From NCBI GenBank assembly GCA_036351255.1, contig JAZBOS010000078.1:1-56097 (forward strand): 56,097 nt of DNA, read 5' to 3'. The stretch's first letter is position 1; each line of letters begins with the position of its first letter. Source of the stretch: Bacteroides sp. GTDB lineage: Bacteria; Bacteroidota; Bacteroidia; Bacteroidales; UBA7960. A model generated the notes under the pieces. The model saw only the letters and a list, made by a program, of their open reading frames with translations, did no database searches and was not told the origin of the DNA. Both the position numbers and the translations under genes were made by a program. Positions 6,868-15,167 of this stretch are shown here, one piece after another.

Positions 6868-8610
6868 ATGGGCAAAACCGGTTTTTCTTTCCTTTTAGTC
6901 CTGTTATGCCTTCTCATGGCTTTACCAGGGCTTGCCCAGGATGAATTCAAAGCAGGGTATTACTGGATATCTTTCACAGATAAACTGGGCACTCCCTATA
7001 ACCTCAATCAGCCGGAAGAATTCCTCTCGCCAAGAGCCCTCAGCCGGAGGGTACATCAGGGTATTGCCCTGACCCCAAATGACTTACCACCAAATCCGGC
7101 GTATATTGACAGCCTGAAAGCAGATATTGAGGTGCAGGTATTGTATGCAAGCCGCTGGTTGAATGGTGCCATGATTTTAAGCTCGGAGGCAGAAAGCCTT
7201 GAAAGGATCCGGAGTTTTCCGTTTGTTTCGGGAACGGAGCTGGTGAAGCCCTTGCCAATTATTTTCCAGAGCATCGGTGATGATCAGGATTTATGGGAGG
7301 GGGAAAGGCGGCCTTCGGCCACTCAGACAAATGAAATTGAACTGGCATATGAGGATCTTTTTGGTAAAAAGGCTTGGAGAAGTGTTTTCCACGGTCTGGA
7401 TCCAGGATATTCTGGGGCATCTATTGATCAAATCAATGGACAAAAATTACTACATGACGGCTATCGCGGTGAAGGGATGTTGATTGCTGTGTTGGATGGC
7501 GGCTTTTATGCTGCTGACCAGTTGTCAGTTTTTTCGCATTTATGGGGATCGGGCCGTATCGCCGGTACCAGGGATTTCGTGGAAATACCTGAGAATCTTT
7601 ATGCCAGCAGTCCCCATGGCACGTATGTATTATCAGTCATGGGTGGATTAAGGCCAGGTGCACTCATGGGAACGGCAATCGAGGCCACCTACTGGTTAAT
7701 ACGGACAGAAGATGTGGCAACCGAATACCTGATAGAAGAGTACAACTGGCTTGCAGGGGCAGAACTGGCCGACAGTCTTGGCGCAGATGTAATCAATTCC
7801 TCCCTGGGCTACACCCGTTTTGATGATCCGGAGCAAGATCATTTTTATTCGGATTTGAATGGCGAAACCACTGTGGTTGCAAAAGCCGCCAACAAGGCTT
7901 TTGAAAGAGGCATACTGGTGGTGAATAGTGCGGGGAATTATGGGAATCAGACCTGGCGTTATGTCGGGTCTCCTGCCGACAGTTTTGGGGCTTTAAGTAT
8001 TGGGGCAGTTGATATTGATGGGTTAGTTGCTGGTTTTAGTTCACGTGGCCCTACTGCAGATGGACGTATTAAACCGGATGTTATGGCTCACGGATTAAGT
8101 GTTCCGGTAGCTGATTTGTCAGAGGGTGTGGGACTTGCGAGTGGGACCTCTTTCTCAAGCCCTATGATTGCAGGTATGTCAGCTTCGCTCTGGGGAAAAT
8201 TTCCTCATGTTAGTGCCAGCCAACTGAAAAGAGCCATCATCGAAAGCGGACACCTGTTTCTTCATCCGGATTCTATCTACGGAAACGGTATTCCTGATTT
8301 TAACTGGGCTTCCCGTTTGCTGCAATATGATTTTCAACCTGCGGAACAATTAGTCATTTACCCAAATCCTATTTCGCCTTCCTCTTTTTTAACCTTCCAC
8401 TCGGAAAGTCATCAGCCATTTCATCTTGAAGTATTTGACCTCAGGGGGCAATTGGTTTATAGTGCCGGGGGAGAATCTTTTTTTCCCGGGTATAACCGCA
8501 TTCAGCCCTTTGAAGAAATGACGCATCTGGATAATGGGGTTTATTTCCTTCGGATGATTTTGAATGCATCGGGAGAATTTTCTGTTGCAAAATTCATTAA
8601 GGTCTGGTAA
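6868..8610 (+). CDS. S8 family (subtilisin-like) serine protease with T9SS sorting domain
   Basis: A 580-residue secreted protease. The signal peptide is at 1-23 (ends GLAQ), followed by an inhibitor-like propeptide region up to about 165. The catalytic triad is Asp210 (AVLDGG), His250 (SPHGTYV) and Ser428 (SGTSFSSP), with oxyanion Asn357 (NSAGN). The last 80 residues form a type IX secretion sorting domain beginning IYPNP near residue 504 and ending in a short strand with FIKVW, so it should cross the outer membrane and be attached to the surface or released. I use the ATG at 6868. A TTG lies two codons earlier. Confidence 0.93.
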   Translation: MGKTGFSFLLVLLCLLMALPGLAQDEFKAGYYWISFTDKLGTPYNLNQPEEFLSPRALSRRVHQGIALTPNDLPPNPAYIDSLKADIEVQVLYASRWLNGAMILSSEAESLERIRSFPFVSGTELVKPLPIIFQSIGDDQDLWEGERRPSATQTNEIELAYEDLFGKKAWRSVFHGLDPGYSGASIDQINGQKLLHDGYRGEGMLIAVLDGGFYAADQLSVFSHLWGSGRIAGTRDFVEIPENLYASSPHGTYVLSVMGGLRPGALMGTAIEATYWLIRTEDVATEYLIEEYNWLAGAELADSLGADVINSSLGYTRFDDPEQDHFYSDLNGETTVVAKAANKAFERGILVVNSAGNYGNQTWRYVGSPADSFGALSIGAVDIDGLVAGFSSRGPTADGRIKPDVMAHGLSVPVADLSEGVGLASGTSFSSPMIAGMSASLWGKFPHVSASQLKRAIIESGHLFLHPDSIYGNGIPDFNWASRLLQYDFQPAEQLVIYPNPISPSSFLTFHSESHQPFHLEVFDLRGQLVYSAGGESFFPGYNRIQPFEEMTHLDNGVYFLRMILNASGEFSVAKFIKVW

Positions 8611-8828
8611 AGATCCTTAATTTCCTTGTTTGCCCTATTTCCAACGTTTTTTCATTGGAATAAAGTTCCTTTTTTTTAACGCATAATGCGCTGAAAGCTA
8701 ATATTCAAACCTCCACTACAAAGAAAAAAAGACTGTTTTATCTTTTCCCTATTAAAAAATTCAAGGGTCGGGGACAGGAAAGAAAGATTTTTTCTATTCT
8801 CAGGGACTTATCGGTTATTACTGGCAAA

Positions 8829-8852
8829 CACTTTCCCGGATAGGGGAAAGTG
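8829..8852. repeat. Perfect 9-bp inverted repeat (hairpin)
   Basis: CACTTTCCC and GGGAAAGTG are separated by GGATAG. It lies 219 bp after the protease stop with no T-run following, so it is not an obvious terminator. Confidence 0.5.
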
Positions 8853-9085
8853 AACCTTCCATTTAAACCTAATGACTTAGCCTTAAGTCAAACATAAATA
8901 TACAGAGTAATTTTAAAAAAGTGATAATTGAGATTATTGAATATAAATTCAGATTTAATTCCAATCCCGGGTTTAATTCATTTTTGTAAACAGTCCTAAT
9001 GTTTAATTATGTAAACCGCAGCTTCATCAGTTAATTACCAAATGTAAATATCCATATTAATCAGGGTTGTACCAATTGTGAATTA

Positions 9086-9099
9086 TGTAATTGATTACA
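9086..9099. promoter_or_regulatory. Operator-like palindrome TGTAAT-TG-ATTACA
   Basis: A perfect 6-bp inverted repeat with a 2-bp spacer in the leader of the XRE regulator. It shares its half-site with the palindromes at 9324, 9359 and 9383, so I infer binding sites for the regulator encoded at 9438 or a relative. Confidence 0.4.
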
Positions 9100-9241
9100 A
9101 AAGTTTATTTGTATTGTTAAACTCATAATTATTTCAATACAAAAACCCTTAGTTTAATAATATTGTATTTTATAACCCTATTTTCCAGTTTTTTATGAAA
9201 TTCAAATTATGTATTACTTCAATAAAAGGAGGAAAAGGTTT

Positions 9242-9274
9242 ATGTTTCCCAGTAAATTAGAAGTTATCATTTAA
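9242..9274 (+). CDS. Possible ten-codon leader ORF with strong ribosome binding site
   Basis: ATG at 9242 encodes ten residues (MFPSKLEVII) and a TAA stop. It is preceded 9 nt upstream by AGGAGG (9227-9232), a perfect Shine-Dalgarno sequence, which is rare in this phylum. It could be a leader peptide for the XRE gene at 9438 or chance. A 21-codon ORF from 9195 overlaps it in another frame, so coding is not proven. Confidence 0.2.
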   Translation: MFPSKLEVII

Positions 9275-9323
9275 AATATTGATTTTTATTATTTTATAAG
9301 GTTTATAGAAAGTATAAAATTAA

Positions 9324-9341
9324 TGTAAATTATTATTTACA
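9324..9341. promoter_or_regulatory. Operator-like palindrome TGTAAAT-TATT-ATTTACA
   Basis: A perfect 7-bp inverted repeat with a 4-bp spacer, 97 bp before the XRE start codon. It is the best conserved of the repeated TGTAAA elements here. Confidence 0.45.
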
Positions 9342-9382
9342 ATGGTGAATCATTTAAATTGTTTACAAATTCAATAGTGGGG

Positions 9383-9414
9383 TTACAATTTTTTATAATT
9401 TTATAATATTGTAA
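9383..9414. promoter_or_regulatory. Operator-like inverted repeat TTACAAT-N18-ATTGTAA
   Basis: Half-sites at 9383-9389 and 9408-9414 flank an 18-bp AT-only stretch just before the XRE gene. TTGT-TT-ACAA at 9359-9368 is a further match. Binding here could block transcription of the regulator, as in autoregulated XRE systems. Confidence 0.4.
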
Positions 9415-9437
9415 ATGGTTTAAAAAATTGAATTCAA

Positions 9438-9989
9438 ATGATCGCACGAATACAAAAGATCATTCAATTAAAGAAATTGACTTCTTCGGGTTTTGCCGAC
9501 AAGGTTGGAGTACCACGATCCACCATCAGTCATATTCTATCGGGCAGGAATAACCCCAGTCTTGAATTTGTTCAGAAGGTTTTGGATTCCTTTCCTGAAA
9601 TTCGGACTGAATGGCTTATTCGTGGAGATGGCCATATGTTAAAGGCGAGCAACACACTTTTCCCTGATGAGGACTTTGAAATTTCTGCTGAGCTTGAGGC
9701 CCCTTTAGAAGAAATGTCAGGTATGTCAGGAGAAGAAAAGGAAATGTCAGGAAAAACTTTTCAAGATGAAAATGAAAAGATAAGTCTCTCCAGGATCCAA
9801 GCCATGCAGGAAATATTGAAATCTGAAGGGGATAAGAAAATAGCAGAAAAAGAAGATAAACCTGACAAGACCATGATATCAGCTGTCAAAAATACTGACA
9901 TTTCTGATAAATGTAAGAATAAAGCCATCCGGGTTATGTTGTTTTATGCTGATGGCACATTTTTTGAATACTTTCCAGGAGAGCAATAA
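9438..9989 (+). CDS. XRE/Cro-CI type helix-turn-helix regulator
   Basis: A 183-residue protein with an N-terminal HTH (residues about 3-62). The FADKVGVPRSTISHILSGRNNPSLEFV stretch contains the turn and recognition helix, followed by the WLIRGDGHML tail typical of Bacteroidota XRE proteins. The middle (about 75-150) is acidic, with low-complexity EEMSGMSGEE and KKIAEKEDK segments and looks disordered. The last 20 residues (RVMLFYADGTFFEYFPGEQ) form a conserved beta-like ending seen in this family. It may be autoregulated through the TGTAAA palindromes upstream. The gene ends 6 bp from convergent ndk. No phage genes are nearby, so I treat it as a chromosomal regulator with unknown targets. Confidence 0.85.
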   Translation: MIARIQKIIQLKKLTSSGFADKVGVPRSTISHILSGRNNPSLEFVQKVLDSFPEIRTEWLIRGDGHMLKASNTLFPDEDFEISAELEAPLEEMSGMSGEEKEMSGKTFQDENEKISLSRIQAMQEILKSEGDKKIAEKEDKPDKTMISAVKNTDISDKCKNKAIRVMLFYADGTFFEYFPGEQ

Positions 9990-9995
9990 GATCCT

Positions 9996-10418
9996 TTAGA
10001 AGCGTTCAAGTTCAGAAAAGAAGAAGTTGGCTTCGCGAATGGCATTTTCGTCGGAGTCTGATCCGTGGACGGCATTTTGTTCGATGCTGGCGCCAAATAG
10101 TTTTCTAAGCGTACCTTCCTCGGCCTTGGTGGGGTCAGTGGCACCAATCAGGAGGCGATAATCCTCCACTGCATTTCCCTTTTCCAGGATGGCGGCTACG
10201 ATGGGGCCATTTGACATAAAGCGGGTAAGACGTTCAAAAAATGGTTTCTCGCGGTGCACTTCATAAAAGGCTTCAGCCTGTTGAAGGGACAAGTGAAGGT
10301 ATTTCATTGCAATTATTCGGAATCCTGCTTCATTGATCCGGGCAAGGATAGGTCCAACGTAACCATGCTTTACAGCATATGGTTTTATCATGGTAAGGGT
10401 GGTGTTGCCTTTGGCCAT
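9996..10418 (-). CDS. ndk: Nucleoside diphosphate kinase
   Basis: A 140-residue cytoplasmic enzyme transferring the gamma-phosphate between NTPs and NDPs through a phosphohistidine. The active-site His118 is in NAVHGSDSDENA, the standard NDK signature, and the N-terminus TLTMIKPYAV carries the substrate-binding lysine. Length matches the family. It is a single gene, divergent from the NrnA-type gene across a 75-bp spacer and convergent with the XRE regulator. Confidence 0.97.
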   Translation of the reverse strand: MAKGNTTLTMIKPYAVKHGYVGPILARINEAGFRIIAMKYLHLSLQQAEAFYEVHREKPFFERLTRFMSNGPIVAAILEKGNAVEDYRLLIGATDPTKAEEGTLRKLFGASIEQNAVHGSDSDENAIREANFFFSELERF

Positions 10419-10493
10419 TATGGGTAGAATTATTGGTGCCTTCTGTTATACAAGTTAACAAGGTAATTAGATTGCATAAAAATAATTAATTTG

Positions 10494-11567
10494 ATGGGTA
10501 AAAAACAAACTCAGTCTTTTTTTTTACCTTTGTTCAACTTTAAAAAAAAATATAGCTGGGAATTGGACCCTACAAGCATCAACCAGGTTAATAACCTTCT
10601 TTCAGATAAGGATCAGCCCATAGCCATTATTACCCACACCAATCCAGACGGAGACGCCCTGGGCTCCTCCCTTGGGTTGTACGGTTATTTGCAACTTTCG
10701 GGTTATAAGGATGTGCGTTTTATCAGTCCTGACCCTTATCCTTCCTTTTTGCAATGGATGCCCTGGGAGCAGGAGAGCATTATAGCCAGTCAGTTTCCTG
10801 AACGTGCTGAAAAAGCCATATTGGGTGCAGCCGTTGTTTTTTGTCTTGATTTCAATGGCATGGGCAGGGTTAATCATCTTGAAGATTCGCTGAGGAGATC
10901 AAAAGGGAAAAAGATACTGATAGATCATCATCCCCAACCTGAACCTGTGTTTGATTTTGTGTTTTCGAATACCAGGGTAAGCAGTACGGCCGAATTATTG
11001 TATGACTTTATTGTGGCTCTTGGAGGCGAAAATAAAATAGACCGCAGGGTTGCTGAATGCTTGTACGCCGGGATTGTTACCGATACCGGGTCTTTCAGTT
11101 ACGGTTGCAATGAGCCAAAAACATATGAGATTACTGCCCGCCTCATCGGGCTTGGGGTGGATGGGGAACATTTACACCGGCTTATTTACAATACCTATTC
11201 AGCTGACCGCATACGCCTGCTTGGTTATTGTTTAAGTGAAAAACTTAAAGTGTTACCTGAGGAACAGGCTGCCTATATTAGTCTTTCAGCAAAGGACCTG
11301 GAAAGATTCAATCATCAGGATGGAGATACTGAAGGAGTTGTAAATTATGCCATGAGCATTGAGAACATTCATCTGGCTGCATTGTTTATAGAGAAGTCAG
11401 ACCATGTGAAGATATCTTTCCGCTCGGCGGGAGACGTGGATGTGAATATGCTCGCCCGCGAATTTTTCAATGGGGGTGGACATCGCAATGCTGCAGGAGG
11501 GAAAAGCTTTGACAGCCTGGAAGAAACTGTCAGGTGCTTTGAAGAAGTAATTAAAAAGGGGCAGTAA
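10494..11567 (+). CDS. DHH family phosphoesterase (NrnA-like oligoribonuclease/pAp phosphatase)
   Basis: A 357-residue cytoplasmic phosphoesterase with a DHH domain followed by DHHA1. Motif I is THTNPDGDALGSSLG (about 47-61), the DHH motif appears as LIDHHPQ (about 143-149), and the C-terminal DHHA1 signature is FNGGGHRNAAGG. NrnA-type enzymes degrade nanoRNA and dephosphorylate pAp. In Bacteroidota a close paralogue can also cleave cyclic-dinucleotide breakdown products. ATG 10494 is preferred over the TTG one codon earlier. The gene is followed 20 bp later by the FKBP lipoproteins and may head that operon. Confidence 0.9.
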   Translation: MGKKQTQSFFLPLFNFKKKYSWELDPTSINQVNNLLSDKDQPIAIITHTNPDGDALGSSLGLYGYLQLSGYKDVRFISPDPYPSFLQWMPWEQESIIASQFPERAEKAILGAAVVFCLDFNGMGRVNHLEDSLRRSKGKKILIDHHPQPEPVFDFVFSNTRVSSTAELLYDFIVALGGENKIDRRVAECLYAGIVTDTGSFSYGCNEPKTYEITARLIGLGVDGEHLHRLIYNTYSADRIRLLGYCLSEKLKVLPEEQAAYISLSAKDLERFNHQDGDTEGVVNYAMSIENIHLAALFIEKSDHVKISFRSAGDVDVNMLAREFFNGGGHRNAAGGKSFDSLEETVRCFEEVIKKGQ

Positions 11568-11587
11568 TAAATTTGATCGGGGAAAAA

Positions 11588-12109
11588 ATGCGCATTTTGA
11601 CTGGCTTTTTCGTTGTCTTGATTTTATGGTTTGCTGCTTGCCAACGGACCGGGGAAGAGCAAAAGGTCCCGGATTCAGAACAAATCAGGGAAACCCTGGA
11701 GGAAACCAATAAGATTTTGCTTGAGTCGGAAAAGCAGGAAATTAAGGATTTTATTGCCCGTTATGGCTGGGAAATGCAAGAAACCGGAACAGGGCTTTGG
11801 TACCAGGTTTATAAAGCTGGGGATGGCGAAAAGGCCAAGGAGGGAAATATCGCCCTCATCCATTACAGCATTCACTTGCTTACCGGGGATCTCGTGTATT
11901 CTTCGGCAACAGATGGTGCCAAGGAATTCAAAATAGGGCGCGGGGGTGTAGAATCCGGCCTTGAAGAAGGGATTCTTTTTCTACGTGAGGGAGATAAGGC
12001 CCGTTTTATCATGCCCTCACATCTTGCCCATGGGGTGCCTGGAGATGGGGTGAAGATTCCTTCACGGGCAACGATTGTTTATGATGTTGAACTCATTGAA
12101 ATCAAGTAA
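11588..12109 (+). CDS. FKBP-type peptidyl-prolyl isomerase lipoprotein, one FKBP domain
   Basis: A 173-residue lipoprotein: signal sequence with lipobox FAAC (Cys18), a helical linker rich in Glu/Lys (about 20-60), then one FKBP domain (about 70-173) with GLEEGILFLREGDKARFIMPSHLAHG and the closing strand TIVYDVELIEIK. It should assist folding of secreted proteins in the periplasm by isomerising Xaa-Pro bonds. It is the first of three consecutive FKBP lipoprotein genes. The ATG at 11588 gives the correct signal sequence; the frame is open to a TTG at 11573. Confidence 0.9.
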   Translation: MRILTGFFVVLILWFAACQRTGEEQKVPDSEQIRETLEETNKILLESEKQEIKDFIARYGWEMQETGTGLWYQVYKAGDGEKAKEGNIALIHYSIHLLTGDLVYSSATDGAKEFKIGRGGVESGLEEGILFLREGDKARFIMPSHLAHGVPGDGVKIPSRATIVYDVELIEIK

Positions 12110-12212
12110 TTTACAACAAAACTTTTAAAAACGAGCATGTTCGTAAAACCATCACAAGGATGAGATATTCACATGCGGGACTCATCCAATTAACTTTTCA
12201 AATAAAAACAGA

Positions 12213-13100
12213 ATGAAAAACCTGAGAATCTTAATTATTTTGTTACTTGCTGTTTTCGTTGCAGCGTGTTCAAACAGCCCGCATAAGGGATTCAAAGAAA
12301 ATGATAATGGAATATATTATCGTTTTCATGAAAAAGCCGACGGGGTAAAGCCTGAAGTTGGTAAGCTGGTATCCATGACCATGGTTTACAGTGATTCCAA
12401 AGGCGAGGTTTTGCTTGACAGTCGGGAAACCGGAATTCCTTTTGTACTGGAGTTTATCGAACCTGAATATCCCGGAGATATTTATGAAGCCATTGGCATG
12501 ATGTCGGTAGGTGACAGTGCATCCTTTATTATTGATGCAGAACAATTTTTTACTACAACTGCCCAAATGCCCATGATACCGGAGACCATTGAACCGGGAT
12601 CACATCTGACTTTCGATATTAAACTCTTAAATGTAATGACAGAGGACGAATATATGGAAGAGCAGAAAGTTCTTGCTGAAGAACAGATGCGAGAGAATGA
12701 GGTACGTGCCGGTGCTGAGGAAGGACTTCTGCAGGATTATCTTGCAGAAAACAACATCACAATTCCTGCGCTTGAGAGCGGTTTAATTTATGTTGAGAAA
12801 GAAAAAGGAACCGGTGCAAAAGCAGAAGCGGGCAAAACCGTTGCCGTTCATTATGAAGGCCGTTTGCTTGATGGGACAGTTTTCGATTCAAGCCTGGAGC
12901 GTGGTGAACCCATTGAATTTCCCTTGGGTGTTGGACAAGTTATTCCCGGCTGGGATGAAGGCATCAGCCTGATGCAAGTGGGTGGGAAAGCCCAGTTGAT
13001 TATTCCGTCACACCTTGCCTATGGCGAGCGCGGTGCTGGCAATCTTATCCCTGCTTATTCCACACTGGTATTTGACGTGGAACTTGTTGAGGTAAAATAA
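12213..13100 (+). CDS. FKBP-type peptidyl-prolyl isomerase lipoprotein, two FKBP units
   Basis: A 295-residue lipoprotein with lipobox VAAC (Cys19). Residues about 40-145 form a divergent FKBP-like unit in which typical active-site residues are weak (VSMTMVYSDSKGEVLLDSRE, then a Met-rich flap QMPMIPETIEPGS). A charged helix (150-180) leads to a canonical FKBP domain (about 190-295) with VHYEGRLLDGTVFDSS, VIPGWDEG and AYGERGAG. The arrangement resembles Mip-like proteins with a divergent first domain. It is 104 bp after the first FKBP gene and 10 bp before the third. Confidence 0.9.
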   Translation: MKNLRILIILLLAVFVAACSNSPHKGFKENDNGIYYRFHEKADGVKPEVGKLVSMTMVYSDSKGEVLLDSRETGIPFVLEFIEPEYPGDIYEAIGMMSVGDSASFIIDAEQFFTTTAQMPMIPETIEPGSHLTFDIKLLNVMTEDEYMEEQKVLAEEQMRENEVRAGAEEGLLQDYLAENNITIPALESGLIYVEKEKGTGAKAEAGKTVAVHYEGRLLDGTVFDSSLERGEPIEFPLGVGQVIPGWDEGISLMQVGGKAQLIIPSHLAYGERGAGNLIPAYSTLVFDVELVEVK

Positions 13101-13110
13101 TGAACCAGTC

Positions 13111-14337
13111 ATGAAAAAGCACACGCAAGAAAGAAGGTTTCATTTAAGATTCCTAAGGGAGCAAGTTGTACCCATAATCAGTGTGATAGCTTTTCTTATG
13201 GTTCCGGGATGTCGTAGTATCCAATTACAGCAGGCTGGGGATGAGTCTCCAGTCATGAAAAGTACAGAATCGGGGCTTCAATATGCCATTATCCCTGAAG
13301 GAGATGGTGAATTGGCTAAGGATGGTGACCTGGTTTTTGTGCATTATTCAGGCAGCCTTGAAGATGGCTCTGTTTTTGACAGTTCCCATGATCGTGGTGA
13401 ACCCATCTCTTTTAAATTAGGTGCCGGACAGGTCATAGCTGGTTGGGAAGAAGGGATTAAAATGCTTAGAAAAGGTGATAAAGCCACCTTTATCATACCC
13501 CCTCAATTGGCATATGGTGAAAACGCCATTGGGCCTATACCAGCCAATGCCACTCTGACTTTTTCCCTGGAACTGATTGATATTGTAAATCCAGCAGCGC
13601 CATTGAATGCTGAGGGTTTAAAAGGTATAACGACTGAGAACGGGGTAAAAATTTTCGTTTTCCGTGAAGGAGATGGTGCTAAGCTTGATTCCAATATGCG
13701 TGTGAAGGTACACTACAATGGCTTTCTTGAGAATGACACGCTTTTTGACGCCTCGTATGAGCGAGGAAACCCCATTGAGTTTGTTCTTGGCCGGGGGATG
13801 GTTATCCCCGGCCTAGAGGATGGATTAAAACATCTAAAAGTTGGGGCTCAGGCAAAAATATGGATTCCATATCAACTTGCTTATGGTGAGCGAGGCAGGG
13901 GTCCAATTCCCGCGCAGGCTAACCTTATATTTGATGTGGAGGTTTTAGATGCTGTAATTGTTGAGAATCCAAAACCTTTTGACGTGGAAGACCTGCCGAT
14001 TGTGTCCACTGAATCCGGACTTCAATATATTGTTTTAAAAGAAGGAGAAGGAGAATTACCAATACCTGGCAATCTTCTTCTCGTTCATTATTCGGGGTAT
14101 CTTGAAGATGGCACTTTATTTGACTCCTCCGTTCAGCGGGGTGAACCCTTCCGGTTTATCCTGGGAAGTAACCAAGTGATTCCAGCTTGGGATGAAGGTT
14201 TTGCTTTGTTAAAGAAAGGCAGCAAAGTCAGGTTTATTGTTCCTCCTGAACTTGGATATGGTGATCGGGAAGTAGGCCCCATTCCTGCAGGCTCTAAGCT
14301 GATTTTTGATGTCGAGTTGATAGATTTTCAAAATTAA
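13111..14337 (+). CDS. FKBP-type peptidyl-prolyl isomerase lipoprotein, three FKBP domains
   Basis: A 408-residue protein with a long charged N-region, a hydrophobic stretch (VVPIISVIAFLM) and lipobox VPGC (Cys34). Three FKBP domains follow at about 55-155, 175-280 and 300-408. Each has a DGS/DGT-L/VFDSS or DTLFDAS strand, a V-I-A/P-G/A-W/L-EEG loop and a YGE/YGD-IP flap. Domain-to-domain similarity points to internal duplication. It probably works as an envelope chaperone. The gene ends 10 bp before lgt, the enzyme that would lipidate it. Confidence 0.9.
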   Translation: MKKHTQERRFHLRFLREQVVPIISVIAFLMVPGCRSIQLQQAGDESPVMKSTESGLQYAIIPEGDGELAKDGDLVFVHYSGSLEDGSVFDSSHDRGEPISFKLGAGQVIAGWEEGIKMLRKGDKATFIIPPQLAYGENAIGPIPANATLTFSLELIDIVNPAAPLNAEGLKGITTENGVKIFVFREGDGAKLDSNMRVKVHYNGFLENDTLFDASYERGNPIEFVLGRGMVIPGLEDGLKHLKVGAQAKIWIPYQLAYGERGRGPIPAQANLIFDVEVLDAVIVENPKPFDVEDLPIVSTESGLQYIVLKEGEGELPIPGNLLLVHYSGYLEDGTLFDSSVQRGEPFRFILGSNQVIPAWDEGFALLKKGSKVRFIVPPELGYGDREVGPIPAGSKLIFDVELIDFQN

Positions 14338-14347
14338 TAATGACTGT

Positions 14348-15160
14348 ATGAATATTTTGCAAATCACATGGGATGCGAGTCCCATAATCTTTGAACTCGG
14401 TCCCCTAGCTGTTCGCTGGTATGGTCTGTTTTGGGCCCTTTCCTTTTATCTCGGTTACGAAATCATGTACCGTATTTTTAAGTGGGAAGGCATTCCTCTT
14501 CAGCAAGTGGATAAACTCTTGTTATACATAGCCATCGGTACTGTAGCTGGGGCAAGACTGGGACATTGTTTCTTTTACGATTTCAGCTACTATATTCAAA
14601 ACCCCCTTGAAATACTGATGATTTGGAAGGGCGGCCTGGCCAGCCATGGTGGTGCCATAGGAATCATTTTAGCCCTTTATTACTATCAGAAGAAGGTAAG
14701 CAATAAGTCCTATGCCTGGCTTTTAGACCGTTTGGTGATACCCATTTCCCTTGGCGCCTTCTTTATTCGGATGGGAAATTTGATGAATTCAGAGATATAT
14801 GGGCATCAGACAGATCTTCCCTGGGGATTTATCTTTGTCAGGGCAGGAGAGGTTGTGCCAAAGCATCCCACGCAATTCTACGAAGGGATTCCTTACCTGC
14901 TTTTGTTCCTTTTGCTTGGATATTTGTACCTGAAAAAGATCAAAGTTCTTCCACCCGCCTTCCTGCTTTCACTTTTTGCAATCATCATGTTTACCGTAAG
15001 GTTCCTGGTTGAGCTTGTGAAAGAGGATCAATCGGCTTTTGAAGCCAATATGAGCCTTAATATGGGCCAGTGGCTAAGTCTTCCACTCATTGTTGCTGGT
15101 ATACTTGTCATGATCAGGTCCCTGAAACAGAAGCCTAAAGGGGAAAAGAAAAAAGGTTGA
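14348..15160 (+). CDS. lgt: Phosphatidylglycerol--prolipoprotein diacylglyceryl transferase
   Basis: A 270-residue inner-membrane enzyme with about seven transmembrane helices, which transfers diacylglycerol from phosphatidylglycerol to the lipobox cysteine of prolipoproteins. The key motifs are GARLGHCFFYD, KGGLASHGGAIG (the conserved His-Gly-Gly) and FFIRMGNLMNSEIYG (conserved Arg and Asn). Length is typical. It directly follows three FKBP lipoprotein genes, its own substrates, and ends 7 bp from the convergent RsmI-like gene. Confidence 0.97.
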   Translation: MNILQITWDASPIIFELGPLAVRWYGLFWALSFYLGYEIMYRIFKWEGIPLQQVDKLLLYIAIGTVAGARLGHCFFYDFSYYIQNPLEILMIWKGGLASHGGAIGIILALYYYQKKVSNKSYAWLLDRLVIPISLGAFFIRMGNLMNSEIYGHQTDLPWGFIFVRAGEVVPKHPTQFYEGIPYLLLFLLLGYLYLKKIKVLPPAFLLSLFAIIMFTVRFLVELVKEDQSAFEANMSLNMGQWLSLPLIVAGILVMIRSLKQKPKGEKKKG

Positions 15161-15167
15161 TGAAGTC

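Larger units (their letters stand above)
8611..9437. other. 827-bp AT-rich intergenic region with repeated TGTAAA/TGTAAT motifs
   Basis: No convincing gene is present. The first 250 bp hold a 6-bp TTCCAA/TTGGAA hairpin and a 9-bp hairpin at 8829-8852. From about 8981 to the regulator start there are at least eight TGTAAA/TGTAAT or reverse-complement units, several as perfect palindromes, and a strong ribosome binding site in front of a ten-codon ORF at 9242. The extreme A+T content and operator-like repeats suggest a control region for the downstream XRE gene. Confidence 0.6.

Noticed and set aside
9438..9989. Prophage repressor
   Set aside because: The HTH and operator-like array look phage-like, but no integrase, structural or lysis genes are in the neighbourhood; ndk and NrnA are normal chromosomal genes.
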